DNA of 64,000 nt from Diadophis punctatus similis (Eukaryota; Chordata; Lepidosauria; Squamata; Dipsadidae), in contig JALIGW010000005.1 in NCBI GenBank assembly GCA_023053685.1, positions 33,928,980-33,992,979 on the forward strand, given 5' to 3'. The notes under the pieces were generated by a model. The model was not told where the DNA came from. It was given only the letters and a program-made list of their open reading frames with translations, and did not search any database. The position numbers were made by a program, and so were the translations under genes. Below are positions 1 through 13,336 of this stretch, one piece after another. Position 1 is the stretch's first letter; each line of letters begins with the position of its first letter.

Positions 1-3000
1 TAATAAATATCCTGAAACATGAAAATACAACCCATAGAAAAACATAAAATGATCTCAACAATGGAGTCATCTAGATAGGTCTCTAGTTTCTATGGCAGTC
101 CCACAGCTGGTTACATCACCAAGTCTAAAGGGCCTTCAGAATATCAAAAGGAATGGGGGGGATCAAATCTAACTTTTGGGGAGGAATATTCCACAAGGCA
201 GGCACCATAAAAGAGAAGGCACATCTTCTGGGACCAATTAAATGTAGATCCTTAGCTGAAGGTACCCACAGCTTTCCTTCTCTGCCAGATCAGATGGGGT
301 GGACTTATGTAAGCAGAGAAAGGCAGTCTCTCATGTTTCACATGCCAGAATTTTTCGATATTTTTTCCATACCATAGGTTCATATGTGTTACGTTCACTA
401 TTGCTTTCTAAGAAAAGACAATATATTCAGCATTGACCAAAATCATAAAGTCATAGCTGTTTTCTGAAGGTTCATAGCTGTGGCTAAAGTAGCAGTTCTC
501 ATATTCAGCTAACATATTAAGCCTTAAAATAAATACAAATTACTTTGTCCTAGTGGCACCAAGTTCAGCACAGTAGCTATTAAATAATATCAAAGACCAT
601 AAATGAATGTATGCCTCAGCATGATTTCTAAACATATTCACAACAGTGAGGAAATTTGCACGTACAGATAGCTAGTTGCAGATTGAGATCCCAAAGAAAA
701 TGTAGACGCAAGGACAATGAACTGCATGGTATTCAAGGGAACCATCGCCAAATTATATTTATTCCATACCAATGGTGATAAAAACACTTACATGCAGACT
801 TCTTTTCAAATGCTGTATATTTGAAACTTAGAAATGAAAGAGATAATTAATTAGGATCTTTTGTTCAGATCTGAAATAACTCTCAATGGGGCTAAAACTT
901 GCAAATCAATCTCCCATGGTAGGAACAATAAGTTCCTTGTTCCTACCTTATTCTTATCTAACAGCTAGACTTTGAAGGAATGTAGATATTAAACTTTGCC
1001 ACAAATTATTCAAGGTCTATACTATTAGCCAGGATATCATGTACAAAGTCTGTTATCATTCACAAACAAAACCTCAAGAGTTTGGAACATTAGAATTAAT
1101 TATTTCACTCCAAACCAAATTTGCAGCATCATGCAGAATAGTTCATATTAAGGTACCGTATTTATCTAAGTATAAGCTGGAACAGAATAAAAGAAAGGAA
1201 CTGTTGAACTACAATGCTAAAAGCTTCAACCCTTGTTAAAAATTATTGGAAAGCAGCAGCTAAATTTAGGTTTCTCGTAGCTTATTCAATTATCACATTA
1301 AAAGCAGCATGCTGGCCAAAGTAATATAATTTATAATTAATTTAATCATGAAAAAATAAGCCGATTTCTCATTTTTATCCCAAGTTATAATTATATATTT
1401 TCTAATCATAATTCCTTTGCATTTAGCACTGTTCTTACCAGACTTCACCACACTTTAATAAACCCCCACAGTACTCCTGCGTTATCTTAATTATATATCA
1501 GTAACAGCAGAAAAAATTAAAGAATTAAGTTGCCATAGGGCAGAAGGTACAATTCAGAACTGGAATAGTATACAGACAAAAATGTCATAATGAACGGCAG
1601 GTATTCTTGGTTTATTTTATACTTCAGCAGCTATAAAAGTTAAAACTAGTCTGCATTTGGAAGTGACCATGAGAAGTAAATGAAGATATTATCTAAAAAG
1701 CAAATAAACTTTTGAATTCTCAGAAAGTGTTGCAAGAAAAGCTGTGAAGGGCTTATTTATAGATCTATAATACTGGAATTTTTTTTCAAATAAATTGTAC
1801 TATCTTCTATCATGTTCTTATTTAACCTTGAAGTAAGGTTAAGCACTTTAAAGATCATATCAATTATTTTCTATTACAAAATAAAACCTCCAAAATGTAA
1901 CATGTATTTCACTCAAGTAGCTTGGAATGCATATAATCCACAATGCTTTGGGGGGGGGGGAGTTTTGTATGTTTTTTTATATGTTTGGTTACCTCCAGGA
2001 AAAGATGCCCCATATTTGCAGCATATGAAATATAAAATGCAGTGTGCGCCAGATATCAAAGGTATTATTCCATCTATCAAATATTGCAATATTGCCATTC
2101 TTTCCATGCTTTCAATCCACCAGCATACGTTGTGTGGAGGGGACAGGGAGAGAAAACAGGAAATAAAGGTTTTAAACCAAGAGTTCCTTTATAAAAGTTC
2201 AGCTTTTTATCTCTCGTGCTTATTTCAGACAAGAAGGAAAGGTTTGCAGGTTACAAAGAATTCTGAAAAAATGACTCTAAAGTATCAATCAACTGCAATG
2301 CTGCAGTTTTAAGACAAAATTAGACTTGATTGGTAGAAAATGTCCGAAAGACTCAGCAGTGGCTCCTTTACAAACATACTATTTATAATGAATACATTGA
2401 TACAGAATGACTTATAAAAAAAGCAAGGCAATATTTTATAGACATAGCAATCAACATTACAATAATTCAGAAAGTACATTTGTGTTGGCTGTTTTACACG
2501 CTTTTATTATCAATTCACAAATTATTGTGGACTTAGAATCAGGCAGAATTATGTATCTTTCTGCTTAAGACTGCAACATTGAAACAATAAACAGAATTTT
2601 CAGATCTTTACTGAATAAAAAAAAAAGCCATCAGGTTTTTCTTGCAGATATTATCATCAGCAATTGTCCTAAGTGTGCCTTTTAATGTTGGTATATTGTG
2701 CAAATTACTGCCAAGTGTATACCTAATTAAAAGCAAATTCTGACATACTGATTAAAGATTCAAAGCTAGTGCAATATAGGCTTTATAAATGGTCTTTTGC
2801 ATTCAGGATTTTGAATAATCAGGAAAAAAAAGTCCCGTGTTCCCCCCTACATATGTGAAGAATATAAAACCATTCCAAGGTTCAGTTTCAAAAATTGCCC
2901 AAGTAAAACATTCCATTTTAAATTTTGCTTGTCTTGATTGCAAGAAGCTCTCTCTTCTTAGAAATGTCTAGCAAACTATTTTAGGGTGAAAAATTATCTT

Positions 3001-3969
3001 CCAAACCCAGTGGTGGAATTCAATGCTGTTTTTCTGCTGATGGCTGTCCTCCAGAATTAGGGGAGAGTGATTCATTACCTTGAAGATTTCACCTCATAGT
3101 CAAAATGTCCTGAGATGGGGATGCACTCCAGAGGAGCAATGGGAATTCTGGTGGAGATTGGCGACAGCAGTGGAGAAAATCCTGTTTTTCCAGCAAAAAT
3201 TCATTCATAATCATACAGTATCAGATTTGCAAAGATAAATTTTAAGAACTTCAAATTATTAACCAAATGTTTAAATAGCCATCAAGGAACTTTAGGAAAA
3301 CCTTTTAAGACAATGACACTGTTTAATTCTTTTTCTTTAACTTGTTCCTGTATGTAGCCTATTAGTTTTTATTAAAATTCTAAGTATGAGCTACAACAAA
3401 GATATATAAACTCATTTTGAAAAGACAAATAGTTCCAATTAGTATTTCAATGTTTTAATTTATTCCTAGGTAGTAGGATTGAATTTTATATTTCTCAAAG
3501 TATCATGAAGAAAATAACCATGTTTATAATTGGAATAGGCTATTATAATAGTGCAAGTGAAATTGACATTTCCTTTCTGTTCTATTTGCCATTAAAATCC
3601 TATTAGCTACTATAGCACACCAACTTAAGACTCATCCGACAAAGTACTGTATATGATATTGACTATGCAATTACATGCAATTAGGGGAGACCTTGTTTTG
3701 TTCCAAAGGTGTGGAAAGGTGTGGAACCTATTTAATCTAAGAGCTGTACTTGACCTTTGAACATGTGGAAGACATTACTCCAAAATTGAAGCCAAAACAA
3801 AACTTAGATTTAATATATTTAAAGATTTTTGATATGATCATTTCTCATGTATTTAATAATCTCCTTCTGCAATATTAAAATTTGATAGCAACTGTTGAAA
3901 CAGGGCTGAGGATTTTTCCAGATATATTAAGAAATTTACTTAGACATTCTGAATAAATGTATAGCTGTA
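1..3969. other. AT-rich DNA downstream of SHOC2, no gene recognised
   Basis: Both strands were read for long or recognisable coding stretches and none was found. The short open frames here have no recognisable domain. There is a run of ten G at about 1951-1960. No terminal repeats, SINE boxes or LINE tails were identified. This is ordinary intergenic sequence as far as can be seen. Confidence 0.6.
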
Positions 3970-4169
3970 CAGTAGAACCTCTGGTCACGACCATAATTCA
4001 TTCCATAACTTTGGTCGCGACCCGATTTGGTCATGACCCAAACCTAATTTTGGAAATTTGGTGCTTACAAAAAAAATGGTGCAGAAGGGGAAATTGGCGA
4101 CGGAAAAAAATGTGAAATTTTTGTTCGGAACCAGATTTGGTCGTGGTCAGAAGGGTTCGTGACCAGAAT
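3970..4169. mobile_element. TIR MITE, 'GGTCACGACC' family
   Basis: It begins CAGTAGAACCTCTGGTCACG after a TA and is built from repeated, partly inverted copies of GGTCGCGACC / GGTCATGACC / GGTCGTGG. The right end (GGGTTCGTGACCAG) is a decayed inverted copy of the left. It resembles short TA-target TIR elements common in squamates. The right boundary is approximate. Confidence 0.5.
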
Positions 4170-4610
4170 TCATAAATTTCATTAATATTCATAAATATTA
4201 AGCCATGATTTATTTGGATTAGGGGTTGTTGAACAGAGACAAAACGTAGTCAGTATTTTATGAGTCCAGTTGGTTTCTTTGGCCAACTTCTTTCCAATAA
4301 CCAGAAAAATGGGTAAACCACAAAAACAAAGGCAAGCCATAGGAGGTGTGGGCTTTAAACTCAAGTTCAATTTCAAATTGCATTTTGTGGAAAAAGAAAG
4401 TTACTGTCTTAATTGAGATGGATTTACTAAATCAAAAATTAAATCCAGCTACAAAGCTTATTATTATATACAAACCTTCTTAAACAAGTTTAACTAATCT
4501 TCATTATTGGAAGATATGTATTTGTCTGCTATCAGAATCTTTCAGAGAGACTTGATTGAATACATCCTAATGTTTTACCAAAAGGTGGATGAGTATTATT
4601 ACAACATCTA

Positions 4611-5027
4611 CAGGTAGTCCCTGCTTAGCGACCATTCATTTAATGACTGTTCAATTACAAGGGAAAAAATGATTGATGACTAGTTGTCACACTTATGACC
4701 ACTGCAGAATCTCTGCGTTACATGATGATTCAGGTGCTTAGCAACTGTCACACATTTACCACAGTCACAGCATCCTGCAATCATGTGATCACCATTTGTG
4801 AGCTTCCTATCTGATTTATGACAACCAAAATCAATGGGATAGCTGGATGGAGGTTGCAAGTTATGGTCATATGATGTCTTGCTTAATGAATACAGGTAAT
4901 TTGCTTAACAACTGCAGCAAAAAAATCAGAAAATTGGGTGCAGTCGTGTGATGCCTCACTTAACAACCACACTGCTTAACAACACATTTTCAAGTCTCTA
5001 TTGTGGTTGTACGTTGAGGACTACCTG
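4611..5027. mobile_element. TA-flanked MITE (Tc1/mariner-like), 417 bp
   Basis: The left end CAGGTAGTCCCTGCTTAGCG and right end TTGAGGACTACCTG are inverted copies, each next to TA, so a TA target duplication is visible. The interior is made of 'cttaacaac / gtggtc' type repeats with no coding frame. The same family recurs at 12514, 29027, 41708, 50484 and 57207. Assignment to Tc1/mariner rests on the TA duplication and the short non-coding TIR form. Confidence 0.75.
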
Positions 5028-6925
5028 TATAATAAACAGGGGAAAGTAAAATTCTCTACAGATATAGCCTTAAATGTTTAAGTAAAAATTAAATAATCAT
5101 AGAATTTTCTCTCAAATCTGATGGCACCAATACAAGAAGCTACATACTTTTCAGGAATCATAAATTCAATTTTTAAAGTAAAAATTAAAATTTTCTGCAA
5201 TATATATAATGCTGCTTAGCCAATAATTATATTTTCTTGTAAATTTATTCTCATTTGACAAAAACTAAATCTAACAAGGAATTGGGAGTATTATGATTTC
5301 TGTTCCAACTATCAGAATATATTTCACAATATATTCTAATAATATGACTGATATTAATAAATCCTACTATGCTGAAGCAGGTTTTTCAGTTTCACTGCTT
5401 TTTTCAGCTTTTTTTTTTAAATCAGTGAATAAGTAAAAAGAGTTTCTAACATGCAAGTGATTTTTTAAAGAAAAATAGTCAAGTAATCATTTCAACATGA
5501 ACAATTACATCGATATATTTACAGATTAAATTATACATTTAATCTGCCACAATTCCACTAAGTGGTAGGTGAATCCTGCCTACTATGAGATTACTATCCT
5601 ACTTTAACTCTGTAATCTTTCCTAGAACAATTTTTAACACATGGCTAAACTCTGACTTTACAAAGTAAAAGAAACAATTCATTGGAAAATGATTATTTCC
5701 ACCTAAAATAAAAGTGCATGTGGGCAACATATTAAATATACACATACTAAATAAAATGGAACAAGTTTACAGCTTCAGCAAAAAGTAGATTTTAATCTTT
5801 TAACCACCACTATAAGCATCTTTGTATTTTAACACTTCAGTATTCAGACAGATTGCTTGTAGTCAGCTGCAACTATACATCATTATCAACAACTATCTAG
5901 ATTAATTAGATATTCATATATTTACTTTAAAGTAAGTGGTGGAAAATCGATGGTATGAATTCAGCTATCCTGGTTAATAGAACTGATAAGACTGGATTCC
6001 TTTCTCCACATTAGTTTTCTGTTGACCTATGGTCTGAGTTTCTCCACGGAATTTCCCAATTTCTGAGAGACAAAGAGGGACACTCTTACGAAAGACACTG
6101 TTATCAATTATCTTCTTTTTTAGCAAACAATCCCAAAGTCTTGTCAAATTCAGCAATTCCCTTGATGAGATCCTTTTAAACCTGCTTCTATCAGCCCAAT
6201 TAGATATGTGTTCAGCCTGGATCCAACCCAATAATATTTTGCAAATCCACTGACATCTAAAATAGCCCTTTAAGGTTTTATATCTGTACCTGCCTTTCTT
6301 AAAGGATTTCTTCCTTGCCAGAGATAAAATTAATGAATGCTAAAATTCACGTCACAGATGAAGGCAGTAAATTATGCTGACTCAATCTAAAGGAACATCC
6401 ACAACCACTAAAATCAATGGCTCTTACAAAACAATCTTGAGAAATATTTACTCAGAGCTTATTGGTGTTTATAAGTGAAACCTTCAGTGAATTGTGTTGA
6501 TTTCAACAAGATAAGTAAGTATATCTAATTATCTCTGGATTGTGCCTATCAAATAGACATTAATATCAAAATAAAAAATACAAAACCTTTTTCCATAGAT
6601 GAAAAAATTCTCTGACATCTGATATATAATTTAAAGAACGCCCCCTTTTTAATTCTAGTATCCCTTAAGCAAACCCATCATAATCAATTTACACTGAAAA
6701 TAAATTTATCTCAAATGTAATTGCTATGTGAGCATCCAATTCAAAATGACAGTAGCAATCAAGTGCAGGAGCAAAAATCACTGCAGCATCATTAGCCCTT
6801 TGTACAGCCCTGAAAAAGACAATAAACCGCATGTTTTCTATTCAATCACTTAATGGTTTTCTACTGAGCAATCACATTCTAAATACAAATGAAAAAGTGT
6901 CCTTTTTTTTCCAAACAGACCAGTC
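5028..6925. other. AT-rich stretch downstream of SHOC2, nothing recognised
   Basis: No coding frame with a recognisable product, no repeat ends and no RNA gene was seen. Part of it may belong to a longer SHOC2 3' UTR, because an AATAAA on the minus strand lies near 5245. Confidence 0.5.
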
Positions 6926-8146
6926 TTTAATACTGAGATTGATAGGATTAGGTTAAAAGAATAAATCATGGTACTGAACTGATTATTTTGAAGCAAGTGT
7001 CCCATCTTTACAGGGAAAAGTGCATTTAGTTCAGCAGCAAAACAGCACAGCATGAAGATATTGTGCTTTGACGCAGACACTCCATAATCATGGGAGGATG
7101 TACAAGGCAAGGCAAGATATAAAACCAGAGTAACATTGTCAACCGACCATAAATTTTACGTATACTGCAGGGTTTCAAAAAAAGACACATTCATTAATTG
7201 CACAAAGACCAGGAAAAACCCTTACAATTATCTGTTGTTCCATCATTGACGCAATACTAAATCTTAACAGAACATGATACTTTTCTACAAATTTGTCACT
7301 TCTTTAAGTGTAAAATGTTGCTTATGCTAAATGAGGCAACCATAAAATAATTGCTTCTTCAGTATGATATGCTTATAACTGATAAATTCAAAGGAACTCA
7401 AGCTTCTGTTGGACTTATTTTTTTTCACTAACTAGTTGCTTATATTTTTGCAATAATACGAATCAGTCGATAAAAAGCCCTCAGCAGAAGAATACAACTT
7501 CTAGATTCAATAAAACAGAGTAAATCCCACCCCACCCCCAATCCAGTGACATACCCTGACTGTAAACATACAAGATCATTTGTTTTAAAACTTAAAATAA
7601 GTTAAAAGATTTTCCAGAATAAAGGAAAATACAAATAATTCCAATATTTTTTTTGTCACAAAATATGATCCACAAGGAATGACAAAATAATTTGTGTGAC
7701 TAAGTTGCTTTTTATCCAACAGGAAAAGGCTTGGTTTAAAAATAGTTTCCCTTAAATTGATCAGCAGTTAATTGACATTGTTTTCAGTGAACTGGTACCC
7801 CAAATTATCCAGATAACCATCAAATTCTCTAAAGAAAACTTTAACAAGCATTTATAATGGGGGGGAAAATCTAAATGGCTATGTTTCCTCTATGAGCAGG
7901 AACATATCTGTGTGGTCTGAAATTTGCCTGTTTTATATTATTTATGTTTTATAATATAATATACAATCTATATATTATATTATATATACACACATACACA
8001 ATACTAACAGTGCAGTTTGCATTTAGTAGAGTGTATGGGACAATCCATCTTTTATCCAAACTGGGCACCATGTAGCCTAGATACTATATACAGAATGACA
8101 CCACAAAAGCCATTTATATTTTGTACATCATCGTGGAAGTTATCAG
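6926..8146 (-). other. SHOC2: SHOC2 3' UTR (proximal end uncertain)
   Basis: Sequence past the TGA on the minus strand is AT-rich and non-repetitive for over 1 kb, as expected of a long 3' UTR. The first poly(A)-signal-like hexamer I find is ATTAAA at 6931-6926. A second ATTAAA lies near 6650, and the next canonical AATAAA is only near 5245. The true cleavage site is therefore not placed. An AT dinucleotide-rich patch lies at 7935-7995. Confidence 0.35.
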
Positions 8147-8497
<351 letters not shown>

Positions 8498-9391
8498 TCA
8501 CTGAATTCAAATCACATTTCTAAGTTTGCAGTAACAGCAGTTTTTAGTGCTGGTATGAAAAGAAAAATTAATATGAATTTAGAAGGGATAAAGCCAATGG
8601 TGTGCTGGAGTTGGCTTATACTGGCTCATGAGAGCAGATTGTTAAATTTTGGTGAATTTGCAAAACACTTGACAGCAGACGTGAGCTATAACAACTAGTG
8701 TGCCGATCAGTTGTTTCACAGTTAGTGGCGCAGTGCAACAATACCAATGGACCTGGCAAAGTTGGTTTTAAAACATTTACCAGCATACTACTGGATAAAA
8801 CCCTTATTAAGTTTCTTCAAAAACCTAAGGCCACTTTCAGCTAGAAAAGTATCTTTCTTTCTTTCCTTACTGACATCCCAACTCCAAAACCTTATTTTAA
8901 GAGACCACATTAAAACAAATGACAAAAATTTTCAGAGTTGCAAATTCTAACTTACATTTTCAAAATATTGCAATGAAATAAAATCATGCCTGTGTTTGGG
9001 AAACCTGAGTATATTATGCTGTGCTAAATGTCAGAACTGATATTAAATGAATCTTAAATATCATGATTATTTCCCATTCTGTGTGGGAAGCTCAATTTTT
9101 TTTCAAGAACTCTCTGTTAATTGACGATGCATGATAAGGATAGAGGTCCGGCAATATCGATGGGGTTTTTTTTTTCCTGAAGACTACTACAAATTATTAG
9201 CAAATTAGCAAGTTATTAGCAAAACTAGTCATATGCAAAGTGGGAGGAAAAACAGCTTGGCAGGCATGGTAGAACTTTAAAATACTACCTTTGTAGTTCT
9301 TACATTCCCAAGATTGATCTTATGAGTGGAAAATAACTTAAATATAATAAATACTGCCAGATGCTGACTTACATTGAATATCTCATTTCAG

Positions 9392-10446
9392 CAATATTTC
9401 TCAACCTCAGCCAAATGTGGATTTCAACTTTCAGGATTCCCTAACCATCGCTCAGTGTTGACTGGGGAATTCTGACAGTTGAAGTCAACAAAGCTTAAAG
9501 TCAAGATCTGGATGGGGAGGAACAGGCTCAAGCTTAACCCCGACAAGACTGAGTGGCTCTGGATATTGCCTCCTAAGGACTACTCCGACTGTTCCTCCTT
9601 GGTTCTTGGGAGAGAAAAATTAACTCCCTCAGAACGGGTCCGCAATTTGGGAGTTCTCCTAGATCCACAGCTAAAATTAGATCAACATCTCACAGCTGTG
9701 GCTAGGGGAGCCTTTGCACAGGTTCGCCTGGTGCATCAATTGCGACCATACTTGGTCACTCATGCCCTTGTCACCTCTAGATTGGACTACTGTAATGCGC
9801 TCTACATGGGGCTACCCTTGAAGAGTATCCGGAGACTTCAATTGGTGCAAAATGCGGCTGCGTGTGCCGTGGTGGGTGTCTCAAGATACACCCACGTAAC
9901 ACCCATACTCCGCCAGCTGCATTGGTTGTCCATTGGTCTCCGGGTGCAATTCAAGGTGTTGATCATCATCTTTAAAGCCCTACATGGCTTAGGTCCAGGT
10001 TACCTCCGGGACTGCATCCTACCTCATACTTCAGTTCAACCGGTTAGGTCCCACAGAGTGGGTCTTCTCCGGGTCCCGTTAGCCAAACAATGCCGGCTGG
10101 CAGGGCCTAGGGGGAGGGCCTTCTCTGTAGGGGCCCCTGCTCTCTGGAACCAACTACCCCCAGAGATCCGAATTATCCCCACCTTGCTGGCCTTCCGAAA
10201 AGCCATTAAGACGTGGCTCTTCCTGCAGGCGGGGTGATTTTGAGACAACTTTCCCCCATGAATGCATGGTGGTGTATGTCTTTTTAAAACTTTTTTAAAA
10301 TTGTTTTTAATAATTTTATTGTTTAGTTGTTCCTTAAAATGTTGTACGCCACCCTGAGTCCTCAAGGAGTAGGGCAGCATAGAAGAACAAACAAACAAAC
10401 AAACAAACAAATAAATAAATAAAAAGTTGCTGAGGTTGAGAAACAC
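9392..10446. mobile_element. hAT-type hairpin MITE split by an L2 insertion
   Basis: The left part (9392-9500) starts with a decayed form of CAGTGTTTCTCAACC and includes the 'gaagtc...ccacaa' arm. The right part (about 10421-10446) reads AAAGTTGCTGAGGTTGAGAAACAC, the expected other end. The L2 element at 9501-10420 separates them, with AAAGT on both sides of the insert. The outer flanks CATTTCAG and CATATCAG look like an 8-bp duplication with one change. It is the same family as 12544-12687. Confidence 0.6.
9501..10420 (+). mobile_element. L2/CR1-type LINE 3' fragment with intact reverse transcriptase C-terminus
   Basis: A 5'-truncated non-LTR retrotransposon. An open frame (about 9479-10237) covers the end of the reverse transcriptase and its C-terminal region: NRLKLNPDKTE, VRNLGVLLD, ALVTSRLDYCNALY, RRLQLVQNAAA, LRQLHWLSI, FKALHGLGPGYLRD and FRKAIKTWLF. 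These are standard blocks of L2/CR1-clade enzymes. The YxDD catalytic core lies upstream and is missing. The 3' UTR carries the tail motif GTACGCCACCCTGAGTC and ends in (CAAA)n(TAAA)n, as typical for the clade. The frame has no stop over 252 codons, so the insertion may be young. Confidence 0.85.
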
Positions 10447-10501
10447 CATATCAGAAGTATCTTATCAATACCAGTCCATGAATTTATGGATCATATCTTA
10501 C

Positions 10502-10619
10502 CAATTTCCTCAGGAAGTTGTGTAAGAAAGTTTTCTCCCAGCCCAAGATGTGTCAGATTGATAAGGTGACCAATTCCTCTAGGAAGAGTGCTCAATTGAT
10601 TATTTGTTAGGATCAGTCT
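10502..10619 (-). CDS. SHOC2: SHOC2 coding exon 7 (residues 475-513)
   Basis: The acceptor TTAAACAG|AGACTG and donor GAAATTG|GTAAGATA bound 118 bases, phase 0 to phase 1. It encodes two LRRs, [19 protein letters not shown] and the following [16 protein letters not shown]. The reading frame on the minus strand is uninterrupted. An L2 LINE piece nested in a hairpin MITE ends only about 50 bases beyond the donor, inside the downstream intron. Confidence 0.94.
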
Positions 10620-11091
10620 CTGTTTAAGGAATATATAATGTAATCATAAAATTAATATCTTCCACCAAAGAATTAACAAAAGCAGGTATCTTTTTATCAT
10701 TAAAACAACAACCCTTTTCTCCAACTTTCAACAAATAATGGCTGGACTTGGGGCTGCATTACTCCAAAATATTATTGAACATGACATACGAATCAGAACT
10801 GTCAAATGTTCTGTAAAGTAATCTTTCTCATTTTTTATTTATTACTTTATTTATTACTCAGTATAAATTCTCACTTTTTCAACTATAGGGCACTCAAAGC
10901 AGCTAAGTTTACAAAAACACTAAACATGAAAGTAACAGAAATTAGAAAAACCTGCTAAAAGTTCTGACTGAAGAGTTAGGCTTTAACTTCTTTTGTAAGG
11001 CTAAAAAGGCTGGGATTACATTTTATGCCATTCTATTTTTTAAAATATTTTTTAAAAATTTATACAGTAAATGCATTCAATACATTCTATA

Positions 11092-11402
11092 CAGGAGTGG
11101 GTTCTGCTTTTCGTCGCTGTCGGTTCGCTGAGTGCGCGCTTTGCTGCGCGTGCACAGTTCAGAGGGAATAGCACTTCCACGTTGCAAACTAGGCAAGGAG
11201 CACGGAAAACAGCTGCAGAGTGGCAATTCAATCTGCAGCCCCTGATCAGCTGGGCTTCGGAAGCAGAGATAAAGATCAGAATAATCCAGGGGCAGGCGGG
11301 TGGGCCCACTTTCACGGATACAGAGAACCGGTTCTCTCTCGGCTTGGAGTCAGCGCTACCGATTCTAAAGAACCGGTCCGAACCGGCAGCAACCCACCAC
11401 TG
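11092..11402. mobile_element. hAT nonautonomous element, 311 bp, perfect 8-bp TSD
   Basis: The ends CAGGAGTGGGTTCTGC and GCAGCAACCCACCACTG are inverted repeats. ATTCTATA is present exactly on both sides (11084-11091 and 11403-11410), an 8-bp duplication diagnostic for hAT-type transposition. The inside carries AACCGGTT-like motifs and no coding sequence. It lies in the intron between SHOC2 coding exons 6 and 7. Confidence 0.85.
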
Positions 11403-11691
11403 ATTCTATAGCTAGGGAGCAATTGAGCGTCTTTCTTAATTTCTCTTCCTTATGTGTCAGTAGGCATTCCCACATAACACAACAGAGAGTGCTCAGCATC
11501 CAAGTGGCAACTAATTTATACATGGCAGTTAAAAAAAAAAGACATGAAATCCAGTATGGTATAGTGGCCAAGGACACCAAGCAAAAAAAAAAGTGACACA
11601 AAGGCAATCAATCACTCAATCAAGAAGGCAGGAAGGTATTTATATACACTTTGAATTGGACAAAACATGCTATACCATGTAATTATTTTAC

Positions 11692-11829
11692 CTGTAGATC
11701 CCTAAGGTATGCTATTTCATTTGGCAACAATTCCAGCTTATTTTCCTCTAGATCCAATTCTCTCAGTTTCCTCAAATTTCCAATGCCGTGTGGCAGGTTT
11801 CTTAGGAGATTATTTGACAAAACAAGAAC
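11692..11829 (-). CDS. SHOC2: SHOC2 coding exon 6 (residues 429-474)
   Basis: The acceptor TTATTTTAG|GTTCTT and donor CTACAG|GTAAAA bound 138 bases, phase 0 to 0. It encodes [20 protein letters not shown] and the next repeat with [15 protein letters not shown], ending with a short helix-like AYLRDLQ. Glu457, a residue reported in human SHOC2 to matter for PP1C contact, is at the expected number, which confirms the summed length of the upstream exons. Confidence 0.95.
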
Positions 11830-12037
11830 CTAAAATAAAATTATCAGAACATTTAATGAATTGGCAGCTATACATTAAGTAATGGCAGAATTACCTAAAT
11901 ATTTTTTTAAAATAAAAAGAGCTAGAGACTGTTCACTATTAAACTTTAATACCATATTGGCTCCAGCAAATATGACTTGTGAAATAAATAAATATTCTTT
12001 TTTTGGCAAGAATGAAGGAAACATTTTTCTGTAAAAG

Positions 12038-12110
12038 ATCTGTGGAAAAATCTAGATTTTCACATTTTTCTGATAAAAAAATCTGTGGAAAAATCTAGAT
12101 TTTCACATTT
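12038..12110. repeat. 30-bp direct duplication, 43-bp period
   Basis: A 30-base block beginning ATCTGTGGAAAAATCTAGAT occurs at 12038-12067 and again at 12081-12110, with a 13-base AT-rich spacer. It looks like a local slippage duplication in an intron; no function is indicated. Confidence 0.85.
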
Positions 12111-12513
12111 CTGTCAACAGATTTTTAATTTTATAGGAATGGTTTTCCATGAATAATTTAATTACAAAAGCATTTAAATTATTTTGTGCATGTAGTAAAG
12201 AATTTTTTATGTATATTCTTTTAAACTTCAGAAATGGAGAGGAATAGTAAAAAAAAGGGCAGGGCAAAGACATGTAAAGATGAGAAAGGAAGGCAAGTGT
12301 TTATATAGGTTAACTATACATGCCAATTACAAGGAATGCTATATCTTTTATGTGTTGAATGGAAAATGAGAGATTAGATAAAAAGATTCCCTCTATCAAA
12401 CACTTCCCATACTTACTCTCTCAAGCTTGAATTCTTTCTATTAGAATTCATATAGAAAGCCATACAACACATGCATTTTATAGTTTTACCAAGAAGACAC
12501 CCAACTGAATATA

Positions 12514-13052
12514 TGGGGAGTTCTCGACTTACATTGCCTAGTTCAGGGGTCTGCAACCTTGGCAACTTTAAGACTTGTGGACTTCAACTCCCAGAATTCC
12601 ACAGCCAGCTTTGTTAGCTTTGCTGGCTGTGGAATTCTGGGAGTTGAAGTCCACAAGTCTTAAAGTTGCCAAGGTTGCAGACCCCTGGCCTAGTGACCAT
12701 TTGACATTATATGGACCTCCCAGAGTTATTTAAAATATGGTTTTCATGTTTTGCCAGCTGACCCTACCCCTGTGGTCATGTGATCACATTTTAGACACTT
12801 GGCAACTGGCCTATATTTACAGCTATTTGCAGGGTTCCATGGTCACATTACCACAATTTTTTTTTGCAGGATGTTTACTTTCAGTTTCCAGCAAAAAAGA
12901 AAAGAAAAGCTGAGTGGGTACAATGAATTTGCTTAATGAACACTGTGGTCATTGAATGACCACAGCAAAAAAATGTCATAAAATTAAGCTTAATGACCAC
13001 CATGCTTTAAAAACAAAATTCTCAATTACAATCATAAATTGAGGACCACCTG
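12514..13052. mobile_element. TA-flanked MITE with nested hairpin element
   Basis: The left end (GGGAGTTCTCGACTTACAT) and right end (AATTGAGGACCACCTG then TA) are decayed inverted ends of the CAGGTAGTCCTCGACTTAC family. The interior has the family phrases 'gtcatgtgatcac' and 'ttaatgaccac'. The left arm is interrupted by the 144-bp hAT hairpin at 12544-12687, which is therefore younger. Confidence 0.7.
12544..12687. mobile_element. hAT-type hairpin MITE, 144 bp, near-perfect palindrome
   Basis: It begins CAGGGGTCTGCAACCTTGGC and ends with the exact inverse. The two arms of about 65 bases are almost fully complementary around a loop of about 12 bases. Flanks GCCTAGTT (12536-12543) and GCCTAGTG (12688-12695) form an 8-bp target duplication with one change. 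It sits inside the MITE at 12514-13052. Confidence 0.9.
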
Positions 13053-13336
13053 TATATCATTATATATTCACCATACAGGGAAATAAAAACTTGCAGATTA
13101 AGATAATATAATAGCTATATCTTCTCTGTCCTCACATAAAACTAAGTCATAATGTGCACAGCATAAGTACTCTAACGTGAGACAAATCTGGTATAAAGTT
13201 TGTTTAAATAATCTTCCAAAATTAGGTTGTTTCAGAGTATATTTCTTAGTTTCATCAATTATCAATAAATATATCAAGACTGGTCAGGTTTCTTAGAATT
13301 TGTTTAGCTGGTCTTCTATATTCTACTTTCTACCAC

